Source: Streptomyces sp. BK208
GTDB lineage: Bacteria > Actinomycetota > Actinomycetes > Streptomycetales > Streptomycetaceae
Length of the DNA: 64,000 bases
Assembly (NCBI RefSeq): GCF_004364245.1
Contig: NZ_SOAV01000014.1
Span: 210,626-274,625, forward strand
Reading direction: 5' to 3'
The notes beneath the pieces are model-generated. The model searched no databases. It was not told the origin of the DNA and was given only the letters and a program-made list of their open reading frames with translations. Positions within the stretch are counted from its first letter, which is position 1. Each line of letters begins with the position of its first letter. A program made the translations under genes and the position numbers. Shown here piece by piece: positions 1-8,974 of the stretch.

Positions 1-81
1 CGCGGCGATCTCGCCCTCCTGCTCGAGGCGGGTGAGGGTGTCTGCACCCTCGGCAGCGGCGGAGGTGGTGCCTTCCGTCAC
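1..81 (-). CDS. khpB: KhpB/Jag RNA-binding protein, N-terminal fragment
   Basis: Only the first 27 codons are in the window; the gene runs off the left edge. It starts with GTG at 81, preceded by an AAGGAG ribosome site on the minus strand, and begins M-T-E-G-T-T-S-A-A-A-E, the usual start of the Streptomyces Jag (SpoIIIJ-associated) protein. Jag/KhpB carries KH and R3H RNA-binding domains, which are not visible here. It directly follows yidC in transcription order, its normal place in the rpmH-rnpA-yidD-yidC-jag operon. The assignment rests on the N-terminus and synteny. Confidence 0.8.
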   Translation of the reverse strand, partial: MTEGTTSAAAEGADTLTRLEQEGEIAA

Positions 82-95
82 GGGATGGACTCCTT

Positions 96-1400
96 CTACT
101 TCTTCGACGGGGACTTGGGCCGCTGCGGGCCCTTGCGCTGTCCGGACTGGGCCTTGCTGCGGCCGCCGCCACCGGACTTCTGAGCCGGCTTCTTGGCACC
201 GGCGGCAGGCTTGGTGTCCTGCTTGCCGGCCGGTTTGGCGTCGTCCGGCTCATCCGGCTCGTCCGACTTGGTCAGCGACGTCTTCGGCTCGGCCTCACCC
301 GCGGGCTTGGCCTGGCGCTGGGACTTGCTCTGCCGCTTCGGCTGCTGGCGCTTGGGCTGACCCGTGGTCGTCACGGTCGAGCCGTCCGCACTCTGGGCGG
401 CGACAGCGGCGTCGTTCTTGACCACGGTGCCGTCGGGCTGCGCCGCCATGCCCGCCTTGTTCAGACCGTTGATGAACTTGCGCTCGGCCTCGTTGCGGTC
501 CCGGCCCTTGGCGACGATGGCCTTCACGATGGCCTTCTCGCCCCGGCGGCGGGTCCCGCCGTGCTCGGTGACGCTCTTGTGCAGCCGCTCCAGGTAGGCG
601 GCCTGCGCCTTGGAGCCGGGCGTCGGGTTGTTCCGGATGACGTACATCTGCTGGCCCATGGTCCACACGTTCGTGGTCAGCCAGTAGACGAGGACACCGA
701 CGGGGAAGTTCACACCGAAGACGGCGAACATGACGGGGAAGACGTACATCAGCATCTTCTGCTGCTGCATGAACGGCGTCTTCACCGTGGTGTCGACGTT
801 CTTCGTCATCAGCTGGCGCTGGGTGAAGAACTGCGAGGCCGACATCAGCACGATCATGATCGCGGTGACGACCCGGACGTCGGTCAGGGAGGCGCTGAGG
901 GCGGCGACCTCGCTCTCGCTGCTGAAGAACTTGGAGGCCAGCGGGGCCCCGAAGATGTGCGCCTTCTGGGCGCTCTCCAGCAGGTCCTGGTTGACCGCGC
1001 CGATGGTGTCGCCGGAGGCGATGCCGTTGAGCACGTGGTACAGGGCGAAGAAGAACGGGGACTGCGCCAGGATGGGAAGGCACGAGGAGAGCGGGTTGGT
1101 ACCCGTCTCCTTGTACAGCTTCATCATCTCTTCGGACTGACGCTGCTTGTCGTTCTTGTAGCGCTCCTGGATCTTCTTCATCTCCGGCTGGAGCGTCTGC
1201 ATCCCGCGCGTCGCCTTGATCTGCTTCACGAAGAGCGGGATCAGGCAGATACGGATGAGGATCACCAGGGACACGATGGACAGGCCCCAGGCCCATCCGG
1301 TGTCAGGTCCGAAGATCGCCCCGTACACCGTGTGGAACTGGACGATGACCCAGGAGACGGGCCAGGTGATGAAGCTGAAGAGGCTGGCAATCGTGTCCAC
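96..1400 (-). CDS. yidC: YidC membrane protein insertase
   Basis: This 434-residue polytopic membrane protein inserts and folds inner-membrane proteins, alone or with SecYEG. The N-terminus is a hydrophobic segment, followed by the 60KD_IMP/Oxa1 domain with several transmembrane helices (roughly residues 35-55, 105-130, 175-195, 225-245). It lacks the large periplasmic domain of Gram-negative YidC, as expected for Gram-positives. A Lys/Arg/Pro/Ala-rich tail of about 100 residues (from about 330) probably contacts the ribosome. The start is GTG at 1400, with AAGGAG lying inside the end of yidD three bases upstream, so translation is probably coupled. Confidence 0.97.
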   Translation of the reverse strand: MDTIASLFSFITWPVSWVIVQFHTVYGAIFGPDTGWAWGLSIVSLVILIRICLIPLFVKQIKATRGMQTLQPEMKKIQERYKNDKQRQSEEMMKLYKETGTNPLSSCLPILAQSPFFFALYHVLNGIASGDTIGAVNQDLLESAQKAHIFGAPLASKFFSSESEVAALSASLTDVRVVTAIMIVLMSASQFFTQRQLMTKNVDTTVKTPFMQQQKMLMYVFPVMFAVFGVNFPVGVLVYWLTTNVWTMGQQMYVIRNNPTPGSKAQAAYLERLHKSVTEHGGTRRRGEKAIVKAIVAKGRDRNEAERKFINGLNKAGMAAQPDGTVVKNDAAVAAQSADGSTVTTTGQPKRQQPKRQSKSQRQAKPAGEAEPKTSLTKSDEPDEPDDAKPAGKQDTKPAAGAKKPAQKSGGGGRSKAQSGQRKGPQRPKSPSKK

Positions 1401-1403
1401 TAA

Positions 1404-1778
1404 TCATGCTCCTTGGGCATGGGGCGAGGTCTCTGCGGCCGGGCCCGAAGGCTCGGACGGGCTCGGATGAGCAGGCCGTCCTTCGGTGGCCGGTTCGGCG
1501 GCGGAGGTCCCGCCCTTGCGTGCCCGCCAGGCGGCCCGCAGCATTTCGTGCCACCGCGGGCGCTTGCGCGGCGGAACATGGTCCACACCGCCCAGCGACC
1601 ACGGATTGCACCGCAGGATGCGCCAGGCGGTGAGTGCCGTGCCCTTGATGGCTCCGTGCCGGTCGATGGCCGTGTAGCCGTAGTGGGAACACGACGGGTA
1701 GTACTTGCACACCGGCCCCAGCAGCGGACTGATCGTCCACTGGTAGAGCTTGATCAGAGCCAGCAGCGGGTACTTCAT
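1404..1778 (-). CDS. yidD: YidD membrane protein insertion efficiency factor
   Basis: The 124-residue protein has the Haemolytic/YidD domain in its first 80 residues, with the family pattern YQWTISP, CKYYPSCSHY and the R-I-L-R-C-N-P segment. Family members help YidC insert membrane proteins. The Cys pair in CKYYPSC is conserved. The tail after about residue 85 is Arg/Pro-rich and variable. The ATG at 1778 overlaps the rnpA stop by four bases (ATGA), so the two are translationally coupled within the rpmH-rnpA-yidD-yidC operon. Confidence 0.93.
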   Translation of the reverse strand: MKYPLLALIKLYQWTISPLLGPVCKYYPSCSHYGYTAIDRHGAIKGTALTAWRILRCNPWSLGGVDHVPPRKRPRWHEMLRAAWRARKGGTSAAEPATEGRPAHPSPSEPSGPAAETSPHAQGA

Positions 1779-2146
1779 CGCGCGCCCCCTCCCAGTAGCC
1801 GCGCCAGGGCGGCGTCCAGGTCTCGGGCCAGCTGTGCATGGTCGGCGTCACCCGCACCGGGCAGCGCTCGTACGACTACCAGGCTACCGGGGGGCAACAG
1901 GTCGATCCGGTCGCGCATCAGGTGACGAAGCCTGCGCTTCACCTTGTTGCGCACGACCGCGCCACCTACGGCTTTGCTCACGACGAAACCCGCACGTGTC
2001 CGGGGAGCGCTCTCCCCAGGCGCGTGCGGGTCCGTGGCACCGCTTCGAAGATGGACGACGAGAGCCGGGCGGCCTGCCCGGCGGCCCCGTCGTACCGCGG
2101 TCGCGAAGTCCTCGCGCCGCCTCAGCCGGTTCTCGGTGGGCAGCAC
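1775..2146 (-). CDS. rnpA: Ribonuclease P protein component
   Basis: This 123-residue basic protein is the protein subunit of RNase P, which removes 5' leaders from precursor tRNAs together with the rnpB RNA. It shows the N-terminal LPTENRLRRREDF motif and the conserved RNR-box equivalent near residues 65-80 (VRNKVKRRLRHLMR). The start is GTG at 2146. An ATG at 2154 is in another frame and is not used. It lies between rpmH and yidD, its universal bacterial context, and overlaps yidD by four bases. Confidence 0.95.
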   Translation of the reverse strand: MLPTENRLRRREDFATAVRRGRRAGRPALVVHLRSGATDPHAPGESAPRTRAGFVVSKAVGGAVVRNKVKRRLRHLMRDRIDLLPPGSLVVVRALPGAGDADHAQLARDLDAALARLLGGGAR

Positions 2147-2167
2147 GATGTCATGACCTGACCGGGA

Positions 2168-2305
2168 TCAGGCGGACAGACGGGCGCGACCCTTGCTGCG
2201 GCGGGTCGCGAGAATCGCGCGGCCGGCACGGGTACGCATACGCAGCCGGAAGCCGTGGGTCTTCGCGCGGCGACGGTTGTTCGGCTGGAAGGTGCGCTTG
2301 CTCAC
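2168..2305 (-). CDS. rpmH: 50S ribosomal protein L34
   Basis: A 45-residue, strongly basic protein beginning M-S-K-R-T-F-Q-P-N-N and ending K-G-R-A-R-L-S-A, the standard L34 sequence. It is a structural protein of the large ribosomal subunit. The start is GTG at 2305, preceded by a CTGGAG ribosome site. It is the first gene of the minus-strand operon that continues to rnpA, yidD, yidC and jag, and is transcribed divergently from dnaA. Confidence 0.97.
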   Translation of the reverse strand: MSKRTFQPNNRRRAKTHGFRLRMRTRAGRAILATRRSKGRARLSA

Positions 2306-2682
2306 TCGGGGGCTCCAGAAAGATTCGGGTGTTGGCGGGGTGCCGTCCTGGCTGTCACCGTGCGCCCACGAGTAGCTCGCGTTACGCCCGAGTGCACCGC
2401 TTTTCGATCACCTTGGACGTGACCTGTGCCCATCGGAGGCAGGCGGCAGCAGCCATCGACAACTCGACCTGGTTACGGTACGTGCGACTGCGCCATTCGG
2501 TCAAACCAGCGGTGACCGGGAGACACTTGTCCACAGGCTGGGGACAACAACTTGAACCCTACCCGTCGCGCTGACTACCGTGACTGGACTCCGATTCGTT
2601 CCCTTATCCCTGCCCCACCCGAGTTTCATCCCGACCCGTCCCCGAATCACACCTTCGAGGGACTCGTGAGAGAGCGTGCCCT
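2306..2682. promoter_or_regulatory. Divergent rpmH/dnaA promoter region with a DnaA box
   Basis: This 377-base gap separates the divergent rpmH and dnaA genes and must hold both promoters. A perfect DnaA box, TTGTCCACA, lies at 2527-2535, followed at 2540-2549 by a looser copy in opposite orientation (GGGGACAACA). In Streptomyces the dnaA promoter is known to carry DnaA boxes and to be repressed by DnaA, so autoregulation is a reasonable inference. I could not fix the -10 or -35 elements with confidence. Confidence 0.7.
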
Positions 2683-4674
2683 GTGGCTGACGTACCTGCC
2701 GATCTTGCCGCAGTGTGGCCACGCGTACTGGAGCAACTCCTCGGAGACGGACGCGGGCAGGGCGTCGAGTCGAAGGACGAGCACTGGATCCGCCGCTGCC
2801 AGCCGCTCGCGCTGGTCGCCGACACCGCCCTGCTCGCCGTACCGAACGAATTTGCGAAGGGCGTACTGGAGGGCCGTCTCGCCCCCGTCGTCAGCGAGAC
2901 CCTGAGCCGCGAATGCGGCCGCCCGATCCGCATCGCGATCACCGTCGACGACACCGTGGGCGAACCCTCGGGACCCGCTCCGCAGACACCCCAGACGCCG
3001 CCCTCCCGCCCCCAGCCCCGCTACGAGGAGCCCGAGCACCCCGCCCAGGGCCAGGGACAGGGCGGCCGCGAGGAGTACCGCGACGAGTACGAGGGGTACG
3101 GCCGCAACCGCGGCGACCAGCTCCCCACCGCCCGGCCCGCCTACCCGCAGGAGTACCAGCGCCCCGAGCCCGGCTCCTGGCCCCGTCCCCCGCAGCAGCA
3201 GGACGACTACGGCTGGCAGCAGCAGCGCCTCGGCTTCCCGGAACGGGACCCCTACGCCTCGCCGGCGCAGGAGCCGTACGGCCAGGAGTCCTCGCCGTAC
3301 CCCCATGAGTCGCACAGCGCGTACCAGCAGGACTACCGGCCGAAGCCTCCGGAACGCCCGTCGTACGAGCCCCCGCGCGGGGACTACGACCAGCAGCGGA
3401 ACGACTACGAGCAGCAGCGCGGTGACTACGACCCGCCACGCGGCGAGTACGACCAGCAGCGGGGCGACTACGACCAGCAGCGCGGGGAGTACGAGCAGCG
3501 CGGCCCCCGCCGCGAGCTGCCCGAGCCGCCGTCCGGATCCGGGCACGTCCACCGCGGCGGTCCCGTGGGTCCCGGGCCCGCCACCGGAGCGCCCGGCCCG
3601 CTGGCCGCACAGCCCGCGCCGGCCACCGGCCCCGGCGAGCCGACCGCGCGCCTGAACCCGAAGTACCTCTTCGACACCTTCGTCATCGGCGCCTCGAACC
3701 GCTTCGCCCACGCGGCGGCCGTCGCCGTCGCCGAGGCGCCCGCGAAGGCCTACAACCCCCTGTTCATCTACGGGGAGTCGGGACTGGGCAAGACCCACCT
3801 GCTGCACGCCATCGGGCACTACGCGCGCAGTCTCTACCCGGGCACCCGGGTGCGCTACGTGAGCTCGGAGGAGTTCACCAACGAGTTCATCAACTCCATC
3901 CGCGACGGCAAGGGCGACAGCTTCCGCAAGCGGTACCGCGAGATGGACATCCTGCTCGTCGACGACATCCAGTTCCTCGCGGACAAGGAGTCGACGCAGG
4001 AGGAGTTCTTCCACACCTTCAACACCCTCCACAACGCCAACAAGCAGATCGTGCTCTCCAGCGACCGGCCGCCCAAGCAGCTGGTGACGCTGGAGGACCG
4101 GCTCCGCAACCGCTTCGAGTGGGGGCTGATCACCGACGTCCAGCCGCCGGAGCTGGAGACGCGCATCGCGATCCTGCGCAAGAAGGCGGTACAGGAACAG
4201 CTCAACGCCCCGCCCGAGGTGCTGGAGTTCATCGCCTCGCGGATCTCCCGCAACATCCGCGAGCTGGAGGGGGCGCTGATCCGGGTGACGGCGTTCGCGT
4301 CGCTCAACCGGCAGCCGGTCGACCTGGGCCTGACCGAGATCGTCCTGAAGGACCTGATCCCGGGCGGCGAGGACTCGGCTCCCGAGATCACGTCCACGGC
4401 CATCATGGGCGCGACCGCCGACTACTTCGGCCTCACCGTCGAGGACCTGTGCGGCACCTCGCGCGGGCGGGCGCTGGTCACGGCCCGGCAGATCGCCATG
4501 TACCTCTGCCGCGAGCTGACGGACCTCTCGCTGCCGAAGATCGGCGCGCTGTTCGGCGGCCGGGACCACACCACGGTGATGCACGCCGACCGCAAGATCC
4601 GCAATCTGATGGCCGAGCGGCGGTCCATCTACAACCAGGTGACCGAGCTGACCAACCGCATCAAGAACGGCTGA
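2683..4674 (+). CDS. dnaA: Chromosomal replication initiator DnaA
   Basis: A 663-residue initiator that binds the 9-mer boxes in the adjacent oriC and unwinds it. Domain I spans about residues 1-90. Domain II (about 90-325) is very long and acidic, with DYDQQRG-type repeats, typical of Streptomyces DnaA, which is longer than the E. coli protein (467). The AAA+ domain has Walker A GESGLGKT at 364-371 and Walker B ILLVDD near 422. Domain IV contains the GGRDHTTVMHA signature at about 625-635, which reads the DnaA box. The start is GTG at 2683 (MADVPADL). Confidence 0.98.
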   Translation: MADVPADLAAVWPRVLEQLLGDGRGQGVESKDEHWIRRCQPLALVADTALLAVPNEFAKGVLEGRLAPVVSETLSRECGRPIRIAITVDDTVGEPSGPAPQTPQTPPSRPQPRYEEPEHPAQGQGQGGREEYRDEYEGYGRNRGDQLPTARPAYPQEYQRPEPGSWPRPPQQQDDYGWQQQRLGFPERDPYASPAQEPYGQESSPYPHESHSAYQQDYRPKPPERPSYEPPRGDYDQQRNDYEQQRGDYDPPRGEYDQQRGDYDQQRGEYEQRGPRRELPEPPSGSGHVHRGGPVGPGPATGAPGPLAAQPAPATGPGEPTARLNPKYLFDTFVIGASNRFAHAAAVAVAEAPAKAYNPLFIYGESGLGKTHLLHAIGHYARSLYPGTRVRYVSSEEFTNEFINSIRDGKGDSFRKRYREMDILLVDDIQFLADKESTQEEFFHTFNTLHNANKQIVLSSDRPPKQLVTLEDRLRNRFEWGLITDVQPPELETRIAILRKKAVQEQLNAPPEVLEFIASRISRNIRELEGALIRVTAFASLNRQPVDLGLTEIVLKDLIPGGEDSAPEITSTAIMGATADYFGLTVEDLCGTSRGRALVTARQIAMYLCRELTDLSLPKIGALFGGRDHTTVMHADRKIRNLMAERRSIYNQVTELTNRIKNG

Positions 4675-5579
4675 GCAACCGCATCAGGAGCGGCCGACCG
4701 CCGCCGGCCACGAGGCGCCTCCGGACTCCCCGGGGGCGCCTTTCGCATGGCCTCGCGGGTTCACACCCGATCCCTGGCTCGTACGGCTGTCCTGGCCGAT
4801 GTTCGAATACCTGCCGGGTTACGGGCTTCCTCCACAGATTCGACGGATTTTTTCCGTCCACACCTTGGGGACTGGGAAGTTGTCCCGATCCTGTCCACAG
4901 GCCAGGCTGGTGAGGGATCATCAGGGCAGGTCAGCTCCCTGTGGATTCGTGGACGAACGATCTCCACAGGCTGTGGACGAAAAAATGATCCACAGGCTGT
5001 GCACGCAGTTGTCCACGGGCAACCCACAGGCTGGAGGCGGTTGTCCCCAGTGATCCCCAGCTTCTCCACATGCCTGTCCACTGTTCGGCAACGTGACGCG
5101 CCCTGTCACCGCGTCGAGTGAAAGGCGTCACACCGGGCTGCCTGGTGGGGCTGTGGGAAACGGGGCCAAAGCTGGGGACGGCTCTGGGGAGAAGTCGCCT
5201 CTCCCTGTGCACGGTGTGTGCAGAACTTTCTGTTCTCCACAGATACGCCCGGTTGTCCACCGGCTCCGCCCACAGGACCCGTGGACAAAATTCCTGCTCT
5301 GACCTGGGCAAACGAGGTTATCCACGGTATCCACAGGCCCTACTACTACTGACGACTAGAGAGAGAGCGGAATCCGTTTCGAAGTGGGTCCTGTGCACAA
5401 CTCGGCCTCTCGAGCCCGACCGCACCTCGTCGCGACTTGACCCCGAACGGCACCTACTGTCAGTGGGGTGCGTCAGACTGGTCCCCGGTGTTCTGCCCCC
5501 CACAGCGGCACACGACACCGGTCAGACGACGAAGGCGAAGCAGGGCGAGCAGCGCCGGCAACAGCAGGAGGCGGCAACA
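4675..5579. other. oriC: Chromosomal replication origin oriC
   Basis: The dnaA-dnaN gap holds at least fifteen exact or near DnaA boxes on both strands. Clear ones include CTGTCCACA 4891-4899, TGTGGACGA 4972-4980, TGATCCACA 4986-4994, TTGTCCACG 5009-5017, TTGTCCCCA 5041-5049, TTCTCCACA 5062-5070, TTCTCCACA 5233-5241, TTGTCCACC 5253-5261, TTATCCACG 5318-5326 and GTATCCACA 5327-5335. They fall into two groups (about 4828-5082 and 5152-5335) around a short spacer, the layout known for Streptomyces oriC with its many boxes. The last 200 bases hold the dnaN promoter and ribosome site. Confidence 0.95.
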
Positions 5580-6710
5580 GTGAAGATCCGGGTGGAACGC
5601 GACGTACTCGCGGAGGCAGTGGCCTGGGCGGCCCGCAGCCTCCCGGCCCGTCCGCCGGCGCCGGTCCTCGCGGGCCTGCTGCTGAAGGCCGAGGAGGGGC
5701 AGCTGAGCCTGTCCAGCTTCGACTACGAGGTCTCGGCGCGGGTGTCCGTGGAGGCGGAGATCGAGGAGGAGGGCACCGTCCTCGTCTCGGGCCGTCTGCT
5801 CGCCGACATCTCCCGCGCCCTCCCCAACCGGCCGGTGGAGATTTCCACAGACGGTGTACGGGCGACGGTGGTCTGTGGATCCTCGCGGTTCACCCTGCAC
5901 ACCCTGCCGGTGGAGGAGTACCCGGCGCTCCCGCAGATGCCGGAGGCCACCGGCACGGTCCCCGGCGAGGTCTTCGCCTCGGCCGTGCAGCAGGTGGCGA
6001 TCGCCGCGGGCCGCGACGACACGCTGCCCGTGCTGACCGGTGTGCGCATCGAGATCGAGGGCGACTCGGTGACGCTGGCGTCCACCGACCGCTACCGCTT
6101 CGCGGTCCGCGAGTTCCTGTGGAAGCCGGAGAACCCGGACATCTCCGCGGTCGCCCTGGTGCCCGCCAAGACGCTCCAGGACACCGCCAAGGCGCTGACC
6201 AGCGGTGACCAGGTGATCCTGGCGCTGTCCGGTTCGGGCGCCGGCGAGGGCCTGATCGGCTTCGAGGGCGCGGGCCGCCGGACGACGACGCGTCTGCTGG
6301 AGGGCGACCTCCCGAAGTACAAGACGCTGTTCCCGACCGAGTTCAACAGCGTCGCCGTGATCGAGACCGCTCCCTTCGTGGAGGCCGTCAAGCGCGTTGC
6401 CCTGGTCGCCGAGCGGAACACCCCGGTGCGGCTCAGCTTCGAGCAGGGCGTGCTGATCCTGGAGGCCGGCTCCAGCGACGACGCACAGGCTGTGGAGAGG
6501 GTCGACGCCCAGCTGGAGGGTGACGACATCTCGATCGCCTTCAACCCGACCTTCCTGCTGGACGGTCTGAGCGCCATCGACTCCCCGGTCGCCCAGCTGT
6601 CCTTCACGACGTCCACGAAGCCGGCGCTGCTCAGCGGCAGGCCCGCGGTGGACGCCGAGGCGGACGAGGCGTACAAGTACCTGATCATGCCGGTGCGACT
6701 GAGCGGCTGA
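5580..6710 (+). CDS. dnaN: DNA polymerase III beta sliding clamp
   Basis: A 376-residue protein that forms the ring-shaped clamp tethering the replicative polymerase to DNA. It begins M-K-I-R-V-E-R-D-V and ends Y-L-I-M-P-V-R-L-S-G, the standard actinobacterial DnaN ends, and has three repeated clamp folds. An upstream open frame extends much further, but the GTG at 5580 follows AGGAGG at about 5566-5571 and gives the normal family length. DnaA-box-like sequences (TCCACAG, CTGTGGA) also occur inside the coding region near 5850 and 6490. Confidence 0.97.
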   Translation: MKIRVERDVLAEAVAWAARSLPARPPAPVLAGLLLKAEEGQLSLSSFDYEVSARVSVEAEIEEEGTVLVSGRLLADISRALPNRPVEISTDGVRATVVCGSSRFTLHTLPVEEYPALPQMPEATGTVPGEVFASAVQQVAIAAGRDDTLPVLTGVRIEIEGDSVTLASTDRYRFAVREFLWKPENPDISAVALVPAKTLQDTAKALTSGDQVILALSGSGAGEGLIGFEGAGRRTTTRLLEGDLPKYKTLFPTEFNSVAVIETAPFVEAVKRVALVAERNTPVRLSFEQGVLILEAGSSDDAQAVERVDAQLEGDDISIAFNPTFLLDGLSAIDSPVAQLSFTTSTKPALLSGRPAVDAEADEAYKYLIMPVRLSG

Positions 6711-6918
6711 GCCGGGCGTCCGGTGGTGGCGGAGTCGGTGGCCGTCCACAGGCTGGGGACGAATGTGCAGGTGGGGGCGTACGTCTGAGCGCGTATGCCC
6801 ACAGCTGTGCGCGGCCGTCCGGGTTTAGGCTCGGCTCGGGTACGAAAGTGCCGCGGCACGCATCCGGCGGGTACGGAGGTGCCGCCTTGCCACCTCGCAC
6901 ACCTAAGGAACGCAACTG

Positions 6919-7794
6919 ATGGAGCTCGGTCTCGTCGGCCTCGGCAAGATGGGCGGCAACATGCGCGAGCGGATCCGCCGCGCGGGCCACACCGTCGTCG
7001 GATACGACCGCAATCCGGACCTCGCCGACGTCCACAGCCTGGAAGAGCTTGTGGGCAAGCTCAGCGCACCGCGCGTGGTGTGGGTGATGGTCCCGGCCGG
7101 CGAGGCCACCCAGGCCACCGTCGACCGGCTCGGCGAGCTGCTGGAGCCCGGTGACGTCGTCGTGGACGGCGGCAACTCCCGCTGGACGGACGACGAGAAG
7201 CACGCCGGGGAGCTGGCCGCCAAGGGCATAGGCTTCGTGGACTGCGGCGTCTCCGGCGGCGTGTGGGGCCTGGAGAACGGCTACGCGCTGATGTACGGCG
7301 GCGACGCGGACGACGTCGCCAAGGTGCAGCCGGTCTTCGACGCCCTCAAGCCGGAGGGCGACTTCGGTGCCGTGCACGCCGGCAAGGTGGGCGCGGGCCA
7401 CTTCGCGAAGATGGTCCACAACGGCATCGAGTACGCGATGATGCAGGCCTACGCCGAGGGCTGGGAGCTGCTGGAGAAGGTCGACTCCGTGGAGAACGTC
7501 CGCGAGGTCTTCCGGTCCTGGCAGGAGGGCACGGTGATCCGTTCCTGGCTGCTCGACCTGGCGGTCAACGCGCTCGACGACGACGAGCACCTGGACGGGC
7601 TCCGGGGTTATGCACAGGACTCCGGTGAGGGACGCTGGACTGTGGAGGCGGCGATCGACAACGCGGTGCCGCTGCCCGCGATCACGGCCTCCCTCTTCGC
7701 GCGGTTCGCGTCCCGCCAGGACGACTCGCCGCAGATGAAGATGATCGCCGCGCTGCGCAACCAGTTCGGCGGACACGCGGTCGAGAAGAAGTAG
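6919..7794 (+). CDS. gnd: 6-phosphogluconate dehydrogenase, short decarboxylating form
   Basis: A 291-residue oxidoreductase converting 6-phosphogluconate to ribulose 5-phosphate plus CO2 in the pentose phosphate pathway. A Rossmann fold with GLVGLGKMGGN is at residues 5-15, the DGGNSRW motif near 93 and the substrate-binding GVSGGVWGLENGY near 112-124. It is the short form (about 300 residues) rather than the 470-residue enzyme, and it is this form that occupies the dnaN-recF interval in Streptomyces. The ATG at 6919 follows AAGGA. Cofactor preference (NAD or NADP) was not determined. Confidence 0.92.
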   Translation: MELGLVGLGKMGGNMRERIRRAGHTVVGYDRNPDLADVHSLEELVGKLSAPRVVWVMVPAGEATQATVDRLGELLEPGDVVVDGGNSRWTDDEKHAGELAAKGIGFVDCGVSGGVWGLENGYALMYGGDADDVAKVQPVFDALKPEGDFGAVHAGKVGAGHFAKMVHNGIEYAMMQAYAEGWELLEKVDSVENVREVFRSWQEGTVIRSWLLDLAVNALDDDEHLDGLRGYAQDSGEGRWTVEAAIDNAVPLPAITASLFARFASRQDDSPQMKMIAALRNQFGGHAVEKK

Positions 7795-7852
7795 GCAGTA
7801 CCCGAGGGCCGGGCGCCCGAGGGACGAACACCCGGAAGGTCGGCGCACGATC

Positions 7853-8974
7853 ATGCACGTCACGCATCTGTCGCTGGCCGACTTCCGCTCGTACGCCCGG
7901 GTCGAGGTGCCCCTCGACCCGGGCGTCACCGCCTTCGTCGGCCCCAACGGGCAGGGGAAGACCAACCTCGTCGAGGCGGTCGGCTACCTGGCCACCCTCG
8001 GCAGCCACCGGGTCTCCTCGGACGCCCCCCTGGTGCGCATGGGCGCCGAGCGCGCCGTGATCCGCGCCCAGGTGAGGCAGGGCGAGCGGCAGCAGCTGAT
8101 CGAGCTCGAGCTGAACCCGGGCAAGGCCAACCGCGCCCGCATCAACAGGTCCTCCCAGGTCAGACCACGTGACGTGCTCGGCATCGTGCGCACCGTGCTG
8201 TTCGCTCCCGAGGACCTCGCGCTGGTGAAGGGCGACCCCGGTGAGCGGCGCCGCTTCCTGGACGAGCTGATCACCGCCCGCTCCCCGCGGATGGCCGGGG
8301 TGCGCTCCGACTACGACCGGGTGCTCAAGCAGCGCAACACCCTGCTGAAGTCGGCCGCGCTCGCCCGCCGGCACGGCGGCCGGACGATGGACCTGTCCAC
8401 GCTCGACGTCTGGGACCAGCACCTCGCGCGCGCGGGCGCCGAGCTGCTCGCCCAGCGCCTGGACCTGATCGCGGCCGTGCAGCCGCTGGCCGACAAGGCG
8501 TACGAGCAGCTGGCCCCGGGCGGTGGCCCCGTGGCCCTGGAGTACAAGCCGTCGGCGCCCGGTGAGGCGCACCGGCGTGAGGACCTGTACGAGCAGCTGA
8601 TGGCGGCGCTCGCCGAGGCGCGCAAGCAGGAGATCGAGCGGGGCGTCACCCTGGTGGGCCCGCACCGGGACGACCTGCTGCTCAAGCTCGGCTCGCTGCC
8701 CGCCAAGGGGTACGCCTCGCACGGCGAGTCCTGGTCGTACGCGCTGGCGCTGCGGCTGGCCTCGTTCGACCTGCTGCGGGCGGAGGGCAACGAGCCGGTG
8801 CTGGTCCTGGACGACGTCTTCGCCGAGCTGGACGCGCGGCGCCGGGAGCGGCTGGCCGAACTGGTGGCGCCCGGTGAGCAGGTGCTGGTGACGGCCGCCG
8901 TCGACGACGACGTGCCGCACGTGCTGGCGGGGGCGCGGTACGCGGTCGCGGAGGGCGCGGTGGAGCGCGTATGA
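7853..8974 (+). CDS. recF: DNA replication/repair protein RecF
   Basis: A 373-residue SMC-like ATPase that helps load RecA at single-strand gaps. Walker A GPNGQGKT is at residues 30-37. The ABC signature region (SHGESWSYALALRLA) lies near 286-300 and Walker B VLVLDDVFAELD near 317-328. It begins M-H-V-T-H-L-S-L-A-D-F-R-S-Y, with the RSY motif usual in RecF. Its stop overlaps the start of dciA (ATGA), giving a coupled pair between gnd and gyrB. Confidence 0.97.
   Translation: MHVTHLSLADFRSYARVEVPLDPGVTAFVGPNGQGKTNLVEAVGYLATLGSHRVSSDAPLVRMGAERAVIRAQVRQGERQQLIELELNPGKANRARINRSSQVRPRDVLGIVRTVLFAPEDLALVKGDPGERRRFLDELITARSPRMAGVRSDYDRVLKQRNTLLKSAALARRHGGRTMDLSTLDVWDQHLARAGAELLAQRLDLIAAVQPLADKAYEQLAPGGGPVALEYKPSAPGEAHRREDLYEQLMAALAEARKQEIERGVTLVGPHRDDLLLKLGSLPAKGYASHGESWSYALALRLASFDLLRAEGNEPVLVLDDVFAELDARRRERLAELVAPGEQVLVTAAVDDDVPHVLAGARYAVAEGAVERV

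Noticed and set aside
2647..4584. A 645-codon minus-strand frame opposite dnaA
   Set aside because: Shadow of dnaA. The repeats in it are the complement of the DnaA domain II repeats.
5849..6500. DnaA-box-like sequences inside dnaN as part of oriC
   Set aside because: They are scattered single matches within coding sequence; the dense clusters stop at about 5335.
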